Below, one piece after another: positions 25,256 to 33,850 of a stretch of DNA of 35,240 nucleotides. Position numbers and translations under genes: made by a program. Under the pieces are notes generated by a model that saw nothing but the letters and a program-made list of their open reading frames with translations, was not told the origin of the DNA and ran no database searches. The DNA is taken from assembly GCA_027492485.1 (NCBI GenBank), contig JAPUER010000078.1, positions 1-35,240 on the forward strand. Direction: 5' to 3'. Origin of the DNA: Betaproteobacteria bacterium (GTDB lineage: Bacteria > Pseudomonadota > Gammaproteobacteria > Burkholderiales > Casimicrobiaceae). The stretch's first letter is position 1. Every line of letters begins with the position of its first letter.

Positions 25256-26059
25256 GTGCTGGCACCTGAACTGACCCGGACACTCGCCCGCCAGCTTTAC
25301 GACGCGCGCAAGTCGCGCACGCAACTGCGGCATTTCTCGAAGCAGTATCCGCAGATGACCATCGAGGATGGCTACAGCATCCAGCGCGAATGGGTCAAGC
25401 TGGAGCTCGCCGACGGCCGCAGCATCAGGGGCCGCAAAATTGGGCTCACCTCGCGCGCCATGCAGCAGGCAAGCCAGATCGACGAGCCGGACTATGCGCC
25501 GCTGATGGACGACATGTTCTTCGCGGCGGATGGCGATATCCCGCTGGATCGTTTCATCGCGCCGCGCGTCGAGGTGGAACTGGCCTTCCTGCTCGGCAAG
25601 CCGCTCAGGGGGCCGGATGTCACGCTCGATGATGTGCTGGCCGCGACCGATTTTGTCGCACCGGCCATCGAGATCATCGACGCCCGCATCGAACAGTTCG
25701 ATCGCGAAACGAAGGCGATGCGAAAAGTGTTCGACACCATCAGCGATTTCGCCGCCAACGCCGGCATCATCGTTGGGCCGGGCCGCGCGCGCATAAGCGA
25801 CATCGATCTGCGCTGGGCCGGCGCCATCCTCAGCAAGAATGGCGTGGTCGAAGAAACCGGGCTTGCCGCCGGCGTGCTCGGCCATCCGGCCATCGGTGTG
25901 GCATGGCTCGCCAACAAGATTGCGCCGTATGGCGAGCAATTGCACGCGGGCGACGTGGTGCTGGCCGGGTCGTTCACGCGGCCGGTGAACGCGGGGCGTG
26001 GCGATGCGTTCGCAGCCGACTATGGCCCGCTCGGCTGCTTCAGTTTCAAGTTTGTATAG
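25256..26059 (+). CDS. hpaH: 2-oxo-hept-4-ene-1,7-dioate hydratase
   Basis: HpaH adds water to 2-oxohept-4-ene-1,7-dioate to give 4-hydroxy-2-oxoheptane-1,7-dioate, a Mg2+-dependent step. The 267-residue protein has the same length as E. coli HpaH and matches it along its length, for example [37 protein letters not shown], the metal-site block [19 protein letters not shown] and [16 protein letters not shown]. The start is GTG at 25256, two bases after hpaF. The substrate is the product of the HpaG pair and the product feeds HpaI. Confidence 0.95.
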   Translation: MLAPELTRTLARQLYDARKSRTQLRHFSKQYPQMTIEDGYSIQREWVKLELADGRSIRGRKIGLTSRAMQQASQIDEPDYAPLMDDMFFAADGDIPLDRFIAPRVEVELAFLLGKPLRGPDVTLDDVLAATDFVAPAIEIIDARIEQFDRETKAMRKVFDTISDFAANAGIIVGPGRARISDIDLRWAGAILSKNGVVEETGLAAGVLGHPAIGVAWLANKIAPYGEQLHAGDVVLAGSFTRPVNAGRGDAFAADYGPLGCFSFKFV

Positions 26060-26082
26060 ATAGGCTGCAAGGAGGTACTCGC

Positions 26083-26850
26083 ATGATCCCGACATCCAAC
26101 CCGTTCAAGGAAGCGCTGAAGGCGGGCAAGCCGCAGATCGGCTTCTGGCTGATGCTGGCCAGCCCCTACGCCACCGAAGTCTGCGCAAGCTGCGGTTTCG
26201 ACTGGGTGCTGATCGACGGCGAACATTCGCCGAACGACATTCCGCTGATGGCGGCCAATCTGCAGGCGGTTGCCGGCTATGGCCCGCAGGCGGTGGCGCG
26301 GGTGCCGATCGGCGATTCCACGCTGATCAAGCAGTATCTCGACATCGGCGCGCAGACGGTGCTGGTGCCGATGGTCGACACCGCGCAGCAGGCGGCGGAC
26401 ATGGTGCGCGCGGTGCGTTACCCGCCGCATGGCATCCGTGGCGTCGGCGCCGGCAGCGCACGGGCATCGCGCTGGGGTGCTATCCCCGATTACGTGAAGA
26501 AGGCGAACGATCAGGTCTGCCTGCTGGTGCAGGCGGAGTCGAAGACCGCGATCGACAATCTCGATGCGATTCTCGCGGTGGAAGGTGTCGATGGTGTGTT
26601 CTTCGGTCCATCCGATCTGTCGGCCTCGCTCGGCCACATCGGCAACGCGGCACATCCCGACGTGCAAAAGGTGATTGAGGACGGCATCCGCCGCGTGCGT
26701 GCGGCGGGCAAGGCTCCCGGCATCCTGACCGCCGACGAGACGCTGGCGAAGCGCTATCTCGAACTGGGTGCGCTGTTCGTCGCGGTGGGCATCGATGTCA
26801 ACCTGCTGACCAGGAATGCCCGCGCCCTTGCGCAGCGTTTCAAGGCCTGA
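26083..26850 (+). CDS. hpaI: 4-hydroxy-2-oxo-heptane-1,7-dioate aldolase
   Basis: HpaI is a class II metal-dependent aldolase of the phosphoenolpyruvate-like TIM-barrel family that splits the substrate into pyruvate and succinic semialdehyde. The 255-residue protein has the catalytic His48 ([10 protein letters not shown]), Arg73 (ARVPIGD) and the metal ligands Glu152 (VQAESK) and Asp178 ([13 protein letters not shown]). The motif [20 protein letters not shown] is typical. AAGGAGGTA precedes the ATG at 26083. This step ends the pathway encoded here; further oxidation of succinic semialdehyde would need a dehydrogenase not present in the window. Confidence 0.95.
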   Translation: MIPTSNPFKEALKAGKPQIGFWLMLASPYATEVCASCGFDWVLIDGEHSPNDIPLMAANLQAVAGYGPQAVARVPIGDSTLIKQYLDIGAQTVLVPMVDTAQQAADMVRAVRYPPHGIRGVGAGSARASRWGAIPDYVKKANDQVCLLVQAESKTAIDNLDAILAVEGVDGVFFGPSDLSASLGHIGNAAHPDVQKVIEDGIRRVRAAGKAPGILTADETLAKRYLELGALFVAVGIDVNLLTRNARALAQRFKA

Positions 26851-26862
26851 CCGCTGGCGGCG

Positions 26863-27627
26863 ATGACGACCCTGTCCTTCACCCGCCCGGCGCGTTTCGG
26901 CGCCGAAGAGTGGGATGCCCGTGTGCAGCTCGCCGCAGCCTATCGCATCTTCGCGATGCTCGGCTGGAACGAGCTGATCTACAACCACATCTCGCTGCGC
27001 GTGCCCGGCGAGCCGCGGCACTTTCTGGTCAATCCGTTTGGCCTGCACTACACGGAGGTCACCGCCTCGAATCTGGTCAAGGTGGATGTCGACGGCAACA
27101 TCATCGGCCACAGCGACTGGCCGATCAACCCGGCGGGCTTTACCTTCCACGGCGCGATCCACGCGACGCACCCGGGCGCGCATTGCGTGATCCACGTGCA
27201 CACCACGCCGACGATGGCAGTGTGCTGCAGCGAGGACGGGCTCTCGTTCACCAATTTCTACGCCGCCCACCTGTGGGGCAAGATCGCGTATCACGACTTC
27301 GAGGGCATCACGGTGCATCGCGACGAAGGTGCACGCATCCTCGCCAGCGCCGGCGACAAGCCGGTATTGCTGCTGCGCAACCACGGTCCGGTCGCCATCG
27401 GGCAGACATTGCCGATGGCGTTCAGCTACATGTGGGTGCTGCAGCGGGCGTGCGAAGTGCAGCTCGCCTCGTCACAACTCGGCAAACTGCGCGCGATTCC
27501 GGCGCCGGTGCTGGAGAAATGCGTGCGCGATGCGCTCAACTTCGACCCGAAGTATGGCGCCGGCGCGGACTCGTTCGCCGCGCTGCAACGGCTGGTCGAT
27601 CGAATCGATCCGGGGTATCGGGCGTAG
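26863..27627 (+). CDS. Class II aldolase/adducin-family protein
   Basis: The 254-residue protein has the class II aldolase fold: YNHISLRVPGEPRHFLVNPFG at the start, and zinc-ligand histidines 111 and 113 (IHVHTTPT) plus a His in LLLRNHGPVAIG. The catalytic glutamate that precedes the histidine cluster in sugar-phosphate aldolases is not seen; the equivalent stretch is NPAGFTFHGAIHATHPGA, as in the adducin-like branch. It starts 12 bp after hpaI and is the last gene of the operon. A role with a short hydroxy-keto acid related to HpaI substrates is plausible but unproven. Confidence 0.85.
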   Translation: MTTLSFTRPARFGAEEWDARVQLAAAYRIFAMLGWNELIYNHISLRVPGEPRHFLVNPFGLHYTEVTASNLVKVDVDGNIIGHSDWPINPAGFTFHGAIHATHPGAHCVIHVHTTPTMAVCCSEDGLSFTNFYAAHLWGKIAYHDFEGITVHRDEGARILASAGDKPVLLLRNHGPVAIGQTLPMAFSYMWVLQRACEVQLASSQLGKLRAIPAPVLEKCVRDALNFDPKYGAGADSFAALQRLVDRIDPGYRA

Positions 27628-27646
27628 TGGCGAACGCCACACGCCG

Positions 27647-27895
27647 CTATTGCGATTCGTCGCCGGCTGCGGGCGACTGGCCGCCGGCGCGCCTAAGCAC
27701 GCGCAGTGCAGCATTTTTGTCTGCGCGCGACGCGCGCTGCCCGAAAAGCGTTTCGGCCCGCATCACCGCAATTTTTTCGGCGACGGCGGTCGCAACGAAC
27801 TGATTAAGACTCGCGCCGTCTTCGGCAGCGAGTTGCTGCGCCGCCTGTTTGATGGAGGCAGGCAGTCGCAGCGCAAAAACAGGGGAAGTACTCAT
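27647..27895 (-). CDS. Ribbon-helix-helix antitoxin, HicB-family-like
   Basis: The 82-residue protein begins with a short beta strand (VFALRLP) and two helices (ASIKQAAQQLAAEDGA and SLNQFVATAVAEKIAVM), the ribbon-helix-helix DNA-binding plan of antitoxins that pair with PIN toxins. The C-terminal part is Arg-rich and probably binds the toxin. Its start overlaps the toxin stop by four bases (ATGA on the minus strand). As an antitoxin it should also repress its own promoter, for which a palindrome is present at 28336-28349. Confidence 0.8.
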   Translation of the reverse strand: MSTSPVFALRLPASIKQAAQQLAAEDGASLNQFVATAVAEKIAVMRAETLFGQRASRADKNAALRVLRRAGGQSPAAGDESQ

Positions 27896-28323
27896 GCCAA
27901 TCGGCTCCTTACTAGTCGCAGCATGTCCGCGGGGCGCAAGCTTCGAATGCCAAACTGCTGTGGCGCCCGACCAAAATCTCCAAGGTTGAACGTCACCAAA
28001 TGCGTCGCGCCACCGTTGACTGCGGCATCAAGCACCAACTCGTCGCCCGCGTCACGCAACTGTGGACGCCACGAGTAGTATGACGACACTGGCACTGCGG
28101 TCGCTATCAAGGCATCGACTACGGTGACAACGTCGTGAACGTCGAGCCCCGAGGCATAGAGCTGTTCGGGCCGCAGACATACGGCTTCATACTCCAGCAC
28201 CAGCGGTACGCTCAGCGCGAATTCCAGCCGTCCATCGATCGCGCCAGCGATGAGTGCTGCCGACGCCCCGGCAGGACTGCGCAACGCAGCCACGACAACG
28301 TCCGTATCGAAAACCAGGCGCAT
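27892..28323 (-). CDS. PIN-domain toxin (COG1569 type)
   Basis: The 143-residue protein is a PIN-domain ribonuclease candidate. It starts MRLVFDTDVVVAALRSPAG, with the first acidic residue in DTD where most relatives have DTN. Further acidic residues lie in VLEYEAV, DAGDELVLDAAV and FNLGDFG, giving the usual Mg2+ site of an endoribonuclease toxin. ATG at 28323 was chosen; 21 codons of open frame upstream show no homology. The toxin precedes the antitoxin, and the predicted -10 box is so close that the mRNA may start at or near the ATG. Confidence 0.85.
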   Translation of the reverse strand: MRLVFDTDVVVAALRSPAGASAALIAGAIDGRLEFALSVPLVLEYEAVCLRPEQLYASGLDVHDVVTVVDALIATAVPVSSYYSWRPQLRDAGDELVLDAAVNGGATHLVTFNLGDFGRAPQQFGIRSLRPADMLRLVRSRLA

Positions 28324-28328
28324 GGTCC

Positions 28329-28349
28329 AATATAACATCATCGATGATG
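28329..28349 (-). promoter_or_regulatory. Toxin-antitoxin promoter and operator palindrome
   Basis: On the minus strand TATATT (28334-28329) is a likely -10 box, with only five bases before the toxin ATG. The exact 14-bp palindrome CATCATCGATGATG (28336-28349) lies between the -10 box and the expected -35 region. It is a good candidate for binding by the ribbon-helix-helix antitoxin. Confidence 0.6.
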
Positions 28350-28384
28350 CCATTTGACCGCTGAGGCACCGGAAAAACGCTACC

Positions 28385-28415
28385 AAAAAAACGGCCGGTT
28401 AACCGGCCGTTTTTT
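28385..28415 (-). terminator. Strong rho-independent terminator downstream of rpoH
   Basis: ACGGCCGGTTAACCGGCCGT is a perfect 20-bp palindrome, flanked by a run of A on the left and T on the right. The structure is symmetrical, so it can work in both directions; it ends the rpoH transcript 27 bp after its stop codon. Confidence 0.92.
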
Positions 28416-28441
28416 GCATTACGAGAGCGCTATGGAGGCAA

Positions 28442-29308
28442 TCAGCCCTCAATCTCCTTGCGCATCTGCTTCATCGCTTTGGCTTCGATCTGGCGGATGC
28501 GCTCGGCGCTGACGCCGTACTTGTCGGCGAGCTGTTGCAGCGTTTCTTCCTGATCTTCGGCCAGCCAGCGGCGGGTGATGATGTCGCGCGAGCGGTCGTC
28601 GAGCTTGACCAGCGCGCGCTTGAGGCCCTCGCTGTGTACGCGGCCGACTTCTTGCGCTTCGATCACTTTGGCCGGATCGGCGACGTCGCTGTCGGCGGCG
28701 AGGTAGGCCACCGGCGCCACCGCTTCGCTCTCGCTGTCGTCCGGTGTGCCGTCCATCGCGATGTCGCGGCCGGACAGCCGCATGTTCATCTCGAACACTT
28801 CTTCCGGCTTGACGTTCAGTTCCTTCGCGATGCGCTTGGCCTCCGCTTGCGTCAGCGGATGTTCGCCCGAGCGCATGGCGCGCAGATTGAAGAACAGTTT
28901 GCGCTGCGCCTTGGTCGTTGCGACCTTGACCAGACGCCAGTTCTTCAGGATGTATTCGTGGATTTCGGCGCGGATCCAGTGCAGCGCGAAGCTCACCAGA
29001 CGCACACCGCGCTCCGGGTCGAAGCGGCGCACGGCTTTCATCAGGCCGACGTTGCCTTCCTGAATCAGGTCGCCCTGCGGCAGGCCGTAGCCCATGTAGT
29101 TGCGGCTGACGCTCACCACCAGGCGCAGATGGCTCATCACCAGCTGGCGGGCGGAATCGACGTCCTCCATGTACTTCCAGCGCAGGCCAAGCTCCTGCTC
29201 CTGCTCCTGCGTGAGCAGCGGGTATTTGTTGACGGCAGTGACGTACTGGTCGATGGTGCCCAGTGCGGACGGAACCGGAAAATTCAAAGTGGCGGTCGGG
29301 TTGGACAT
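28442..29308 (-). CDS. rpoH: Heat-shock sigma factor RpoH (sigma-32)
   Basis: RpoH directs RNA polymerase to heat-shock promoters. The 288-residue protein has region 2 (LVVSVSRNYMGYGLPQGDLI, then GNVGLMKAVRRFDPERG), the RpoH box QRKLFFNLR around residue 130 that marks this sigma type, and region 4.2 (LQQLADKYGVSAERIRQIEA). AGGGGA precedes the ATG at 29308. A 178-bp leader separates the start from an upstream CIRCE element, and a strong terminator follows, so it is a single-gene unit. A long leader is compatible with post-transcriptional temperature control, though no thermosensor fold was worked out. Confidence 0.96.
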   Translation of the reverse strand: MSNPTATLNFPVPSALGTIDQYVTAVNKYPLLTQEQEQELGLRWKYMEDVDSARQLVMSHLRLVVSVSRNYMGYGLPQGDLIQEGNVGLMKAVRRFDPERGVRLVSFALHWIRAEIHEYILKNWRLVKVATTKAQRKLFFNLRAMRSGEHPLTQAEAKRIAKELNVKPEEVFEMNMRLSGRDIAMDGTPDDSESEAVAPVAYLAADSDVADPAKVIEAQEVGRVHSEGLKRALVKLDDRSRDIITRRWLAEDQEETLQQLADKYGVSAERIRQIEAKAMKQMRKEIEG

Positions 29309-29485
29309 GTTTCATTTCCCCTAAACATTTGCCGTCTGCCTCATTGCGCGGACGGCGCGCCGTGTTTCTGTACCCCCACGAGGGGGCGGTCGTGCAAGCA
29401 ACGGCCGCTTGCCGAACCCGCCGAGCCCAACCGGCGTTACCGCCGGCTTGCCCGAGTGCATCAGGTGACTGATTTGCACACCATA

Positions 29486-29520
29486 TTAGCACTCGCCATA
29501 TGAGAGTGCTAACGATTGTA
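29486..29520 (-). promoter_or_regulatory. CIRCE element with adjacent -10 box upstream of rpoH
   Basis: TTAGCACTC-N9-GAGTGCTAA (29486-29512) is an exact match to CIRCE, the operator of the repressor HrcA. On the minus strand a TACAAT hexamer (29520-29515) lies two bases upstream, so the operator covers the likely start point of an rpoH transcript. No clear -35 box was found. Confidence 0.9.
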
Positions 29521-29855
29521 TTTAGTTCCCGACTTTTTTGCTCGGGATTGACGAAAACGCAAATGTGAGCGCACGCTATCAACCGGATGCCTTCTGTCAA
29601 TAGCGTTGCTCATGCGTGTTGGACGGCCGGCGGGCAGATTCATTACACCCGTCCATCGCCGCTGTCGTCGCTTCGTCGCCGGGCAACGGCGCGTCGAGCC
29701 AGATGCGTGCCGATCGCAACAATGGCTCAATGCCAAGACGCCCATTCAATCAGGGCACAGACCGCGAAAATGCCAAAAGTCGACTTGGGCGCTATTCGAG
29801 TGCTGAATCCAGTGCCGTTAACGTTTTCAGCAAAAAGCTGATTGGTTTAACGGAC
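29521..29855. other. Intergenic region upstream of rpoH and downstream of the S9 peptidase
   Basis: This 335-bp stretch has no credible gene. It holds the dyad TCCCGA/TCGGGA (29527-29532, 29542-29547) and a weak hairpin TCAGC-AAAAA-GCTGA (29829-29843) just after the peptidase stop. A minus-strand TTGACA at about 29603-29598 could belong to a further rpoH promoter, but its -10 box is poor. Base composition in the middle part is mixed, with no repeat. Confidence 0.5.
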
Positions 29856-31838
29856 CTAGTTCCGCCGCTGCAGATAGCGGTCCAGAAACATCGTCTGCGC
29901 CGCAAACAGATAGTCGATGTTCGCCTTTCGGGTGAAGCCGTGCCCTTCGTCGTCGGCCAGCAGGTACCAGACCGGGGTGCCGTTGCTGCGCACCTTGCGC
30001 ACGATCTGCTCCGCCTCGGTGTAGGGCACCCGCGGATCGTTGCGGCCGTGGCTTACCAGCAGCGGGACGCGGATCTTCTCGGCGTGGCTCAGCGGCGAGA
30101 TGGCGTCGAGATAGCGGCGCATGTCCGGCTCGCGCTCGTCGCCGTACTCGGCGCGGGCGAGATCGCGGCGGTAGGTCTCGGTGCCTTCGAGCACCGTCAC
30201 GAAGTGCGAAATGCCGGCGGAATCGATGGCCGCCACCAGCCGCGGCGCGTAGGCCACGCTGCTCGCCAGCGCCATGTAGCCGCCGTAGCTGGCGCCGACT
30301 ACGGCGACGCGGCTCGGATCGAGGTCCGGCTGGGCGTGAATCCAGTCCAGCAAGGCGCCGATGTCCTTCACCGAATCTTCGCGTTTTTTCTGGTTGTCGG
30401 CCTCCATGAAGCGGCGCCCGAAGCCGGCCGAGCCGCGCACGTTCGGGTAGATCAGCGCATAGCCGCGTTCGTTGAGCCAGAAATTGGCGCGGCCGCGAAA
30501 GCCAGGCCGCGCCAGCGATTCCGGCCCGCCATGAATGGAGACGATGACCGGCCGCTTGCCCGGAAAGTCGCGCGGATTCGGTCGGTGCAGGAAGCCGGTG
30601 ATGACCAGCCCGTCGAAGCTGCGCCAGCTGATCGGCTCCGCCTCGACGAACGGGCGTTTGACGCCGCCGACCGCCGAGTGGCCGGTCCAGCGCGTCACGA
30701 TGTTGTGATCGGTATCGAGCGCGAACACCTCGCCCGGCGAATCGGCCGACTCGATCGACAGCGCCAGGTCGCGGCCGTTGCGGTGCCAGCTCACCGCCGT
30801 GATCACGCCGGGCGGCAGCGCGGGCACCGTCTGCGGCTTGAGATCGCCGTCGTAGAGCTTCAGTTTGGTGGTGCCGGCGACGTTGGCCAGCACGGCGATG
30901 CGCTTGCCGCCTTTGGCGACCGACCAGCTTTCGATGTCGAAATCGAAATCGCGGGTGATCCACTGGCGGTCGCCGCTGCGCACGTCCACCCGCGTCAGCC
31001 GCGCGAAGTCGCCGTCGAAGCGCTTGCGATACAGCCAGCGGTCGGACGCGTTCTCATCTCCGCTTTCGTAGTCGGCGAGCTCGCTGCGTTTGCCGGTCGC
31101 CATGTCCAGCGACCACAGTTTGGCGCGGGTGCCGGACGCCACTTCCGACAGCAGCAGCCGGTTTTCGCGGTCGAGCCAGCGCAGCACGCGCCAGCCGGCG
31201 CCGGCAAGGCTGGCCAGCTTGAAGCGCGCCTCCGGCTGCAGCGGGTCGATGGCGTAAATGTCCACGATAGCCTGCGCGCGGCGGCCGTTGCGGTCGAGCG
31301 GGCGCGAGGTGACGATCATCTTGTCCTGCGCACTGTTCCACGGCCCCGGCGAATAGAGCTCGCCGGCCGGCGTCAGCGCCGTCTCGGCCAGCGTCTTCGG
31401 GTCGAGGCGAAAGAGCTGGGTGGCCTCGTCGCCCAGCGCATCGCGGGTGAACAGGATGTAATCGCCGCGCCGGGGCTCGAACAGCGCGTCGCGCACCGGG
31501 TCGCGCCCGCGCGTGAGCTGGTGCGGCTTGGCCATCGGGTCGGTCAACAGGAAAAGCTGGCTGGTATTGCCGGCGCGGCGCATCACCAGCATCTCGGGCG
31601 CATAGGGATGCCAGCCGACGAAGCGGGTGATCGAAAAATCGCCGTAGGGCGCGATCTCGGCGGCTAGCGCAGCGGGCACTGCCGGCACGCCGTCGACGCG
31701 CAGCGCCGGCGGCGGCGCCAGCACCGCAGCGCCGTTGTTGCCGGACGGGGAAGCCGCCTGCGGCGGCTGCGCCCGCGCCCCTGCCGGTGCGAACAGCAAC
31801 ACGCCCGCCGCCAGCGCCGGGGCCAAAATCAGCCGCAT
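29856..31838 (-). CDS. Secreted prolyl-oligopeptidase family (S9) peptidase
   Basis: The 660-residue protein has a signal peptide (MRLILAPALAAGVLLFAPAG, cleavage likely after ARA), a beta-propeller region with WD40-like strands (about 60-390), and a C-terminal alpha/beta-hydrolase domain. The catalytic triad is Ser517 (VVGASYGGYM), Asp601 (SHGRNDPRVP) and His633 (DDEGHGF). The oxyanion-side motif VSIHGGPES lies at about 433-441. It should cleave peptides in the periplasm, possibly dipeptidyl- or oligopeptidase-type; specificity cannot be read. ATG at 31838 was chosen over a TTG at 31853. It is divergent from mutL with a very short gap. Confidence 0.93.
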   Translation of the reverse strand: MRLILAPALAAGVLLFAPAGARAQPPQAASPSGNNGAAVLAPPPALRVDGVPAVPAALAAEIAPYGDFSITRFVGWHPYAPEMLVMRRAGNTSQLFLLTDPMAKPHQLTRGRDPVRDALFEPRRGDYILFTRDALGDEATQLFRLDPKTLAETALTPAGELYSPGPWNSAQDKMIVTSRPLDRNGRRAQAIVDIYAIDPLQPEARFKLASLAGAGWRVLRWLDRENRLLLSEVASGTRAKLWSLDMATGKRSELADYESGDENASDRWLYRKRFDGDFARLTRVDVRSGDRQWITRDFDFDIESWSVAKGGKRIAVLANVAGTTKLKLYDGDLKPQTVPALPPGVITAVSWHRNGRDLALSIESADSPGEVFALDTDHNIVTRWTGHSAVGGVKRPFVEAEPISWRSFDGLVITGFLHRPNPRDFPGKRPVIVSIHGGPESLARPGFRGRANFWLNERGYALIYPNVRGSAGFGRRFMEADNQKKREDSVKDIGALLDWIHAQPDLDPSRVAVVGASYGGYMALASSVAYAPRLVAAIDSAGISHFVTVLEGTETYRRDLARAEYGDEREPDMRRYLDAISPLSHAEKIRVPLLVSHGRNDPRVPYTEAEQIVRKVRSNGTPVWYLLADDEGHGFTRKANIDYLFAAQTMFLDRYLQRRN

Positions 31839-31852
31839 ATCAGCCGCATACA

Positions 31853-33850
31853 ATGGTTCGCGTGAACGACGCGTCCGTACCTCCAGAGTTCGCGAGCAGC
31901 CCGCCTGCTGGCCGGCTGTCCCCGTCTACCGGCGGGGTGCTTCGCGCGCCCGCGATTTTGCCAGAACCCGCGCCGCACGGGGCTTCCAGCGCGAATGCTG
32001 TCGCCGGATTGCGACAAATCCGCACCTTGCCCGACCATCTGGTGAACCAGATCGCCGCCGGCGAAGTGATCGAGCGGCCGGCCGCGGCGCTGAAGGAACT
32101 GCTGGAGAACGCCGTCGACGGCGGCGCCCGCGCCATCGACATCGAACTGGCCGGCGGCGGCGCTACGCTGATTCAGGTCAGCGACGATGGTCGCGGCATC
32201 GACGCCGAACAGCTGCCGCTGGCCATCGCCCGCCACGCGACGTCGAAAATCGCCAGCTTCGACGATCTGGAAGCAGTCGCCAGCTTCGGTTTTCGCGGCG
32301 AGGCGCTAGCGTCGATCGCCTCCGTCGCGCGGCTCGCCATCACCAGCCGCACGCAACGCGGCCAGAGCGCCTTCCGGCTGAAAACCGAAGGTGGCCACAG
32401 CGATGCGGCAGAGCCGGTCAGCGCGCGGCTTGGCACCACGGCTACCGTGGCTGAACTGTTTTTCAACACGCCGGCACGGCGCCGCTTCCTGAAATCGGAA
32501 GCGACCGAGTACGCGCATTGCCTGGACGCCGTGCGCCGCCTCGGGCTGGCGCGCAGCGACATCGCCATCCAGCTCAGCCATAACAATCGTGCCGTGCTGC
32601 GCTGGCCGGTGCAGGCGTGGCCGGCGCGGGTGGCAGCGGTGTTGGGCGACGAATGGCTGGCCGCGGCGACCGCCGTCAACGCCGACGGTGGTCTGCTGGC
32701 GGTGACGGGTTTCGTGCTGAAGCCGAACAGCGCCGTGCCCAATCGCGACGCGCAGCATCTATACGTCAACGGTCGCTGGGTGCGCGACAAGGTGGTGCTG
32801 CACGCCATCCGCGATGCGCTGCGCGACCAGATGCACGGTGCCTCGGCGCCCGGCTTCGTGCTCTGCCTGACGCTCGATCCGCGTGCCGTCGATGTCAACG
32901 TGCATCCAGCCAAAACAGAAGTGCGCTTCCGCGATTCGCAGGCGGTGCACCAGTTCGTGCGCCGCACCGTCGAGCGCGCCATGAGCGGTGCGGCCGGCAG
33001 CGCCGTGACCGGCGCCGAAGCGGCAGCCGCCGGCAGCGATGCGCTCCCCATTTCCGCTGCGGCGCAGAAGCTGTTTGGCGACCGCGTCGCCAGCACGTTC
33101 GCTGCGGCCGCGCCTGGTGCGACGCCGGCCTATCCGCCGCGACCGGCAGCTTTCGACTTCGGCGTTGCCGAGCGGATCACGCAATACTTCTTTGCGCCGC
33201 AGGCGGATGCGGCGTCCGCCGCGGCACCGGCGAGCGGCGGGCAAACGTTGCCGCCGCTACCGGCGATCGAGCACCCCCTCGGCTTCGCGCTGGCGCAATT
33301 GCACGGCGTCTACATCCTGGCGCAAAACAGCATTGGACTGATCCTCGTCGACATGCATGCGGCGCACGAACGCATCGTCTATGAAGGCCTGAAGACGCAG
33401 GCGGCGGGTGCGCTGGCGACGCAGCGGCTGCTGATTCCGGGCGTGGTCGGCGCCAGCGAGAAAGAAGTCGCAGCGGCGGAAACGCATCGCGAAACGCTGC
33501 AACAACTCGGCTTCGACGTCAGCCTCGGCGGCCCGCGCTCGCTGACGCTGCGCAGCGTGCCGACGCTGCTGGCCGACGCCGCGCCGGAAGCGCTGCTGCG
33601 TGGCGTGCTGGCGGAACTCGACGAGCTGGGCGTCAGCGCCGCCATCGAATCACGCCGCGACGAGCTGCTGTCGACGATGGCCTGTCACGCGGCCGTGCGC
33701 GCCAATCGCGCGCTCACCATCGCCGAGATGAACGCGCTGCTGCGCGACATGGAAGCCACCGAGCGCGCCGGCTCCTGCAACCACGGCCGCCCGACCTGGT
33801 ATCAGCTCACCCTGCGCGAACTCGATGCGCTGTTCATGCGGGGACGCTGA
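31853..33850 (+). CDS. mutL: DNA mismatch repair protein MutL (endonuclease type)
   Basis: MutL links MutS mismatch recognition to strand removal. The GHKL ATPase motifs are present: NQIAAGEVIERPAAALKELL with the catalytic Glu, DDGRGI, RHATSKI and GFRGEALASI. The C-terminal domain has DMHAAHERIVYE, matching the D-x-H-A-X2-E-X4-E nicking motif, plus ACHAAVRANRAL and CNHGRPTW, so it should be a nicking MutL that does not need MutH. A proline/alanine linker of about 130 residues joins the domains. The start is uncertain: from ATG 31853 there are about 52 extra residues before the usual N-terminus (RQIRTLPDHLVNQ), and TTG at 32009 would remove them. Confidence 0.95.
   Translation: MVRVNDASVPPEFASSPPAGRLSPSTGGVLRAPAILPEPAPHGASSANAVAGLRQIRTLPDHLVNQIAAGEVIERPAAALKELLENAVDGGARAIDIELAGGGATLIQVSDDGRGIDAEQLPLAIARHATSKIASFDDLEAVASFGFRGEALASIASVARLAITSRTQRGQSAFRLKTEGGHSDAAEPVSARLGTTATVAELFFNTPARRRFLKSEATEYAHCLDAVRRLGLARSDIAIQLSHNNRAVLRWPVQAWPARVAAVLGDEWLAAATAVNADGGLLAVTGFVLKPNSAVPNRDAQHLYVNGRWVRDKVVLHAIRDALRDQMHGASAPGFVLCLTLDPRAVDVNVHPAKTEVRFRDSQAVHQFVRRTVERAMSGAAGSAVTGAEAAAAGSDALPISAAAQKLFGDRVASTFAAAAPGATPAYPPRPAAFDFGVAERITQYFFAPQADAASAAAPASGGQTLPPLPAIEHPLGFALAQLHGVYILAQNSIGLILVDMHAAHERIVYEGLKTQAAGALATQRLLIPGVVGASEKEVAAAETHRETLQQLGFDVSLGGPRSLTLRSVPTLLADAAPEALLRGVLAELDELGVSAAIESRRDELLSTMACHAAVRANRALTIAEMNALLRDMEATERAGSCNHGRPTWYQLTLRELDALFMRGR

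Noticed and set aside
26020-27384. 454-codon open frame opposite hpaI and the class II aldolase
   Set aside because: It crosses two plus-strand genes with clear catalytic residues and has no recognisable domain.
9557-29782. Shared inverted 13-mer GTCGACTTTTGGC near 9560 and 29770
   Set aside because: A match of this length is expected by chance in a 35-kb window, and the flanks do not match.
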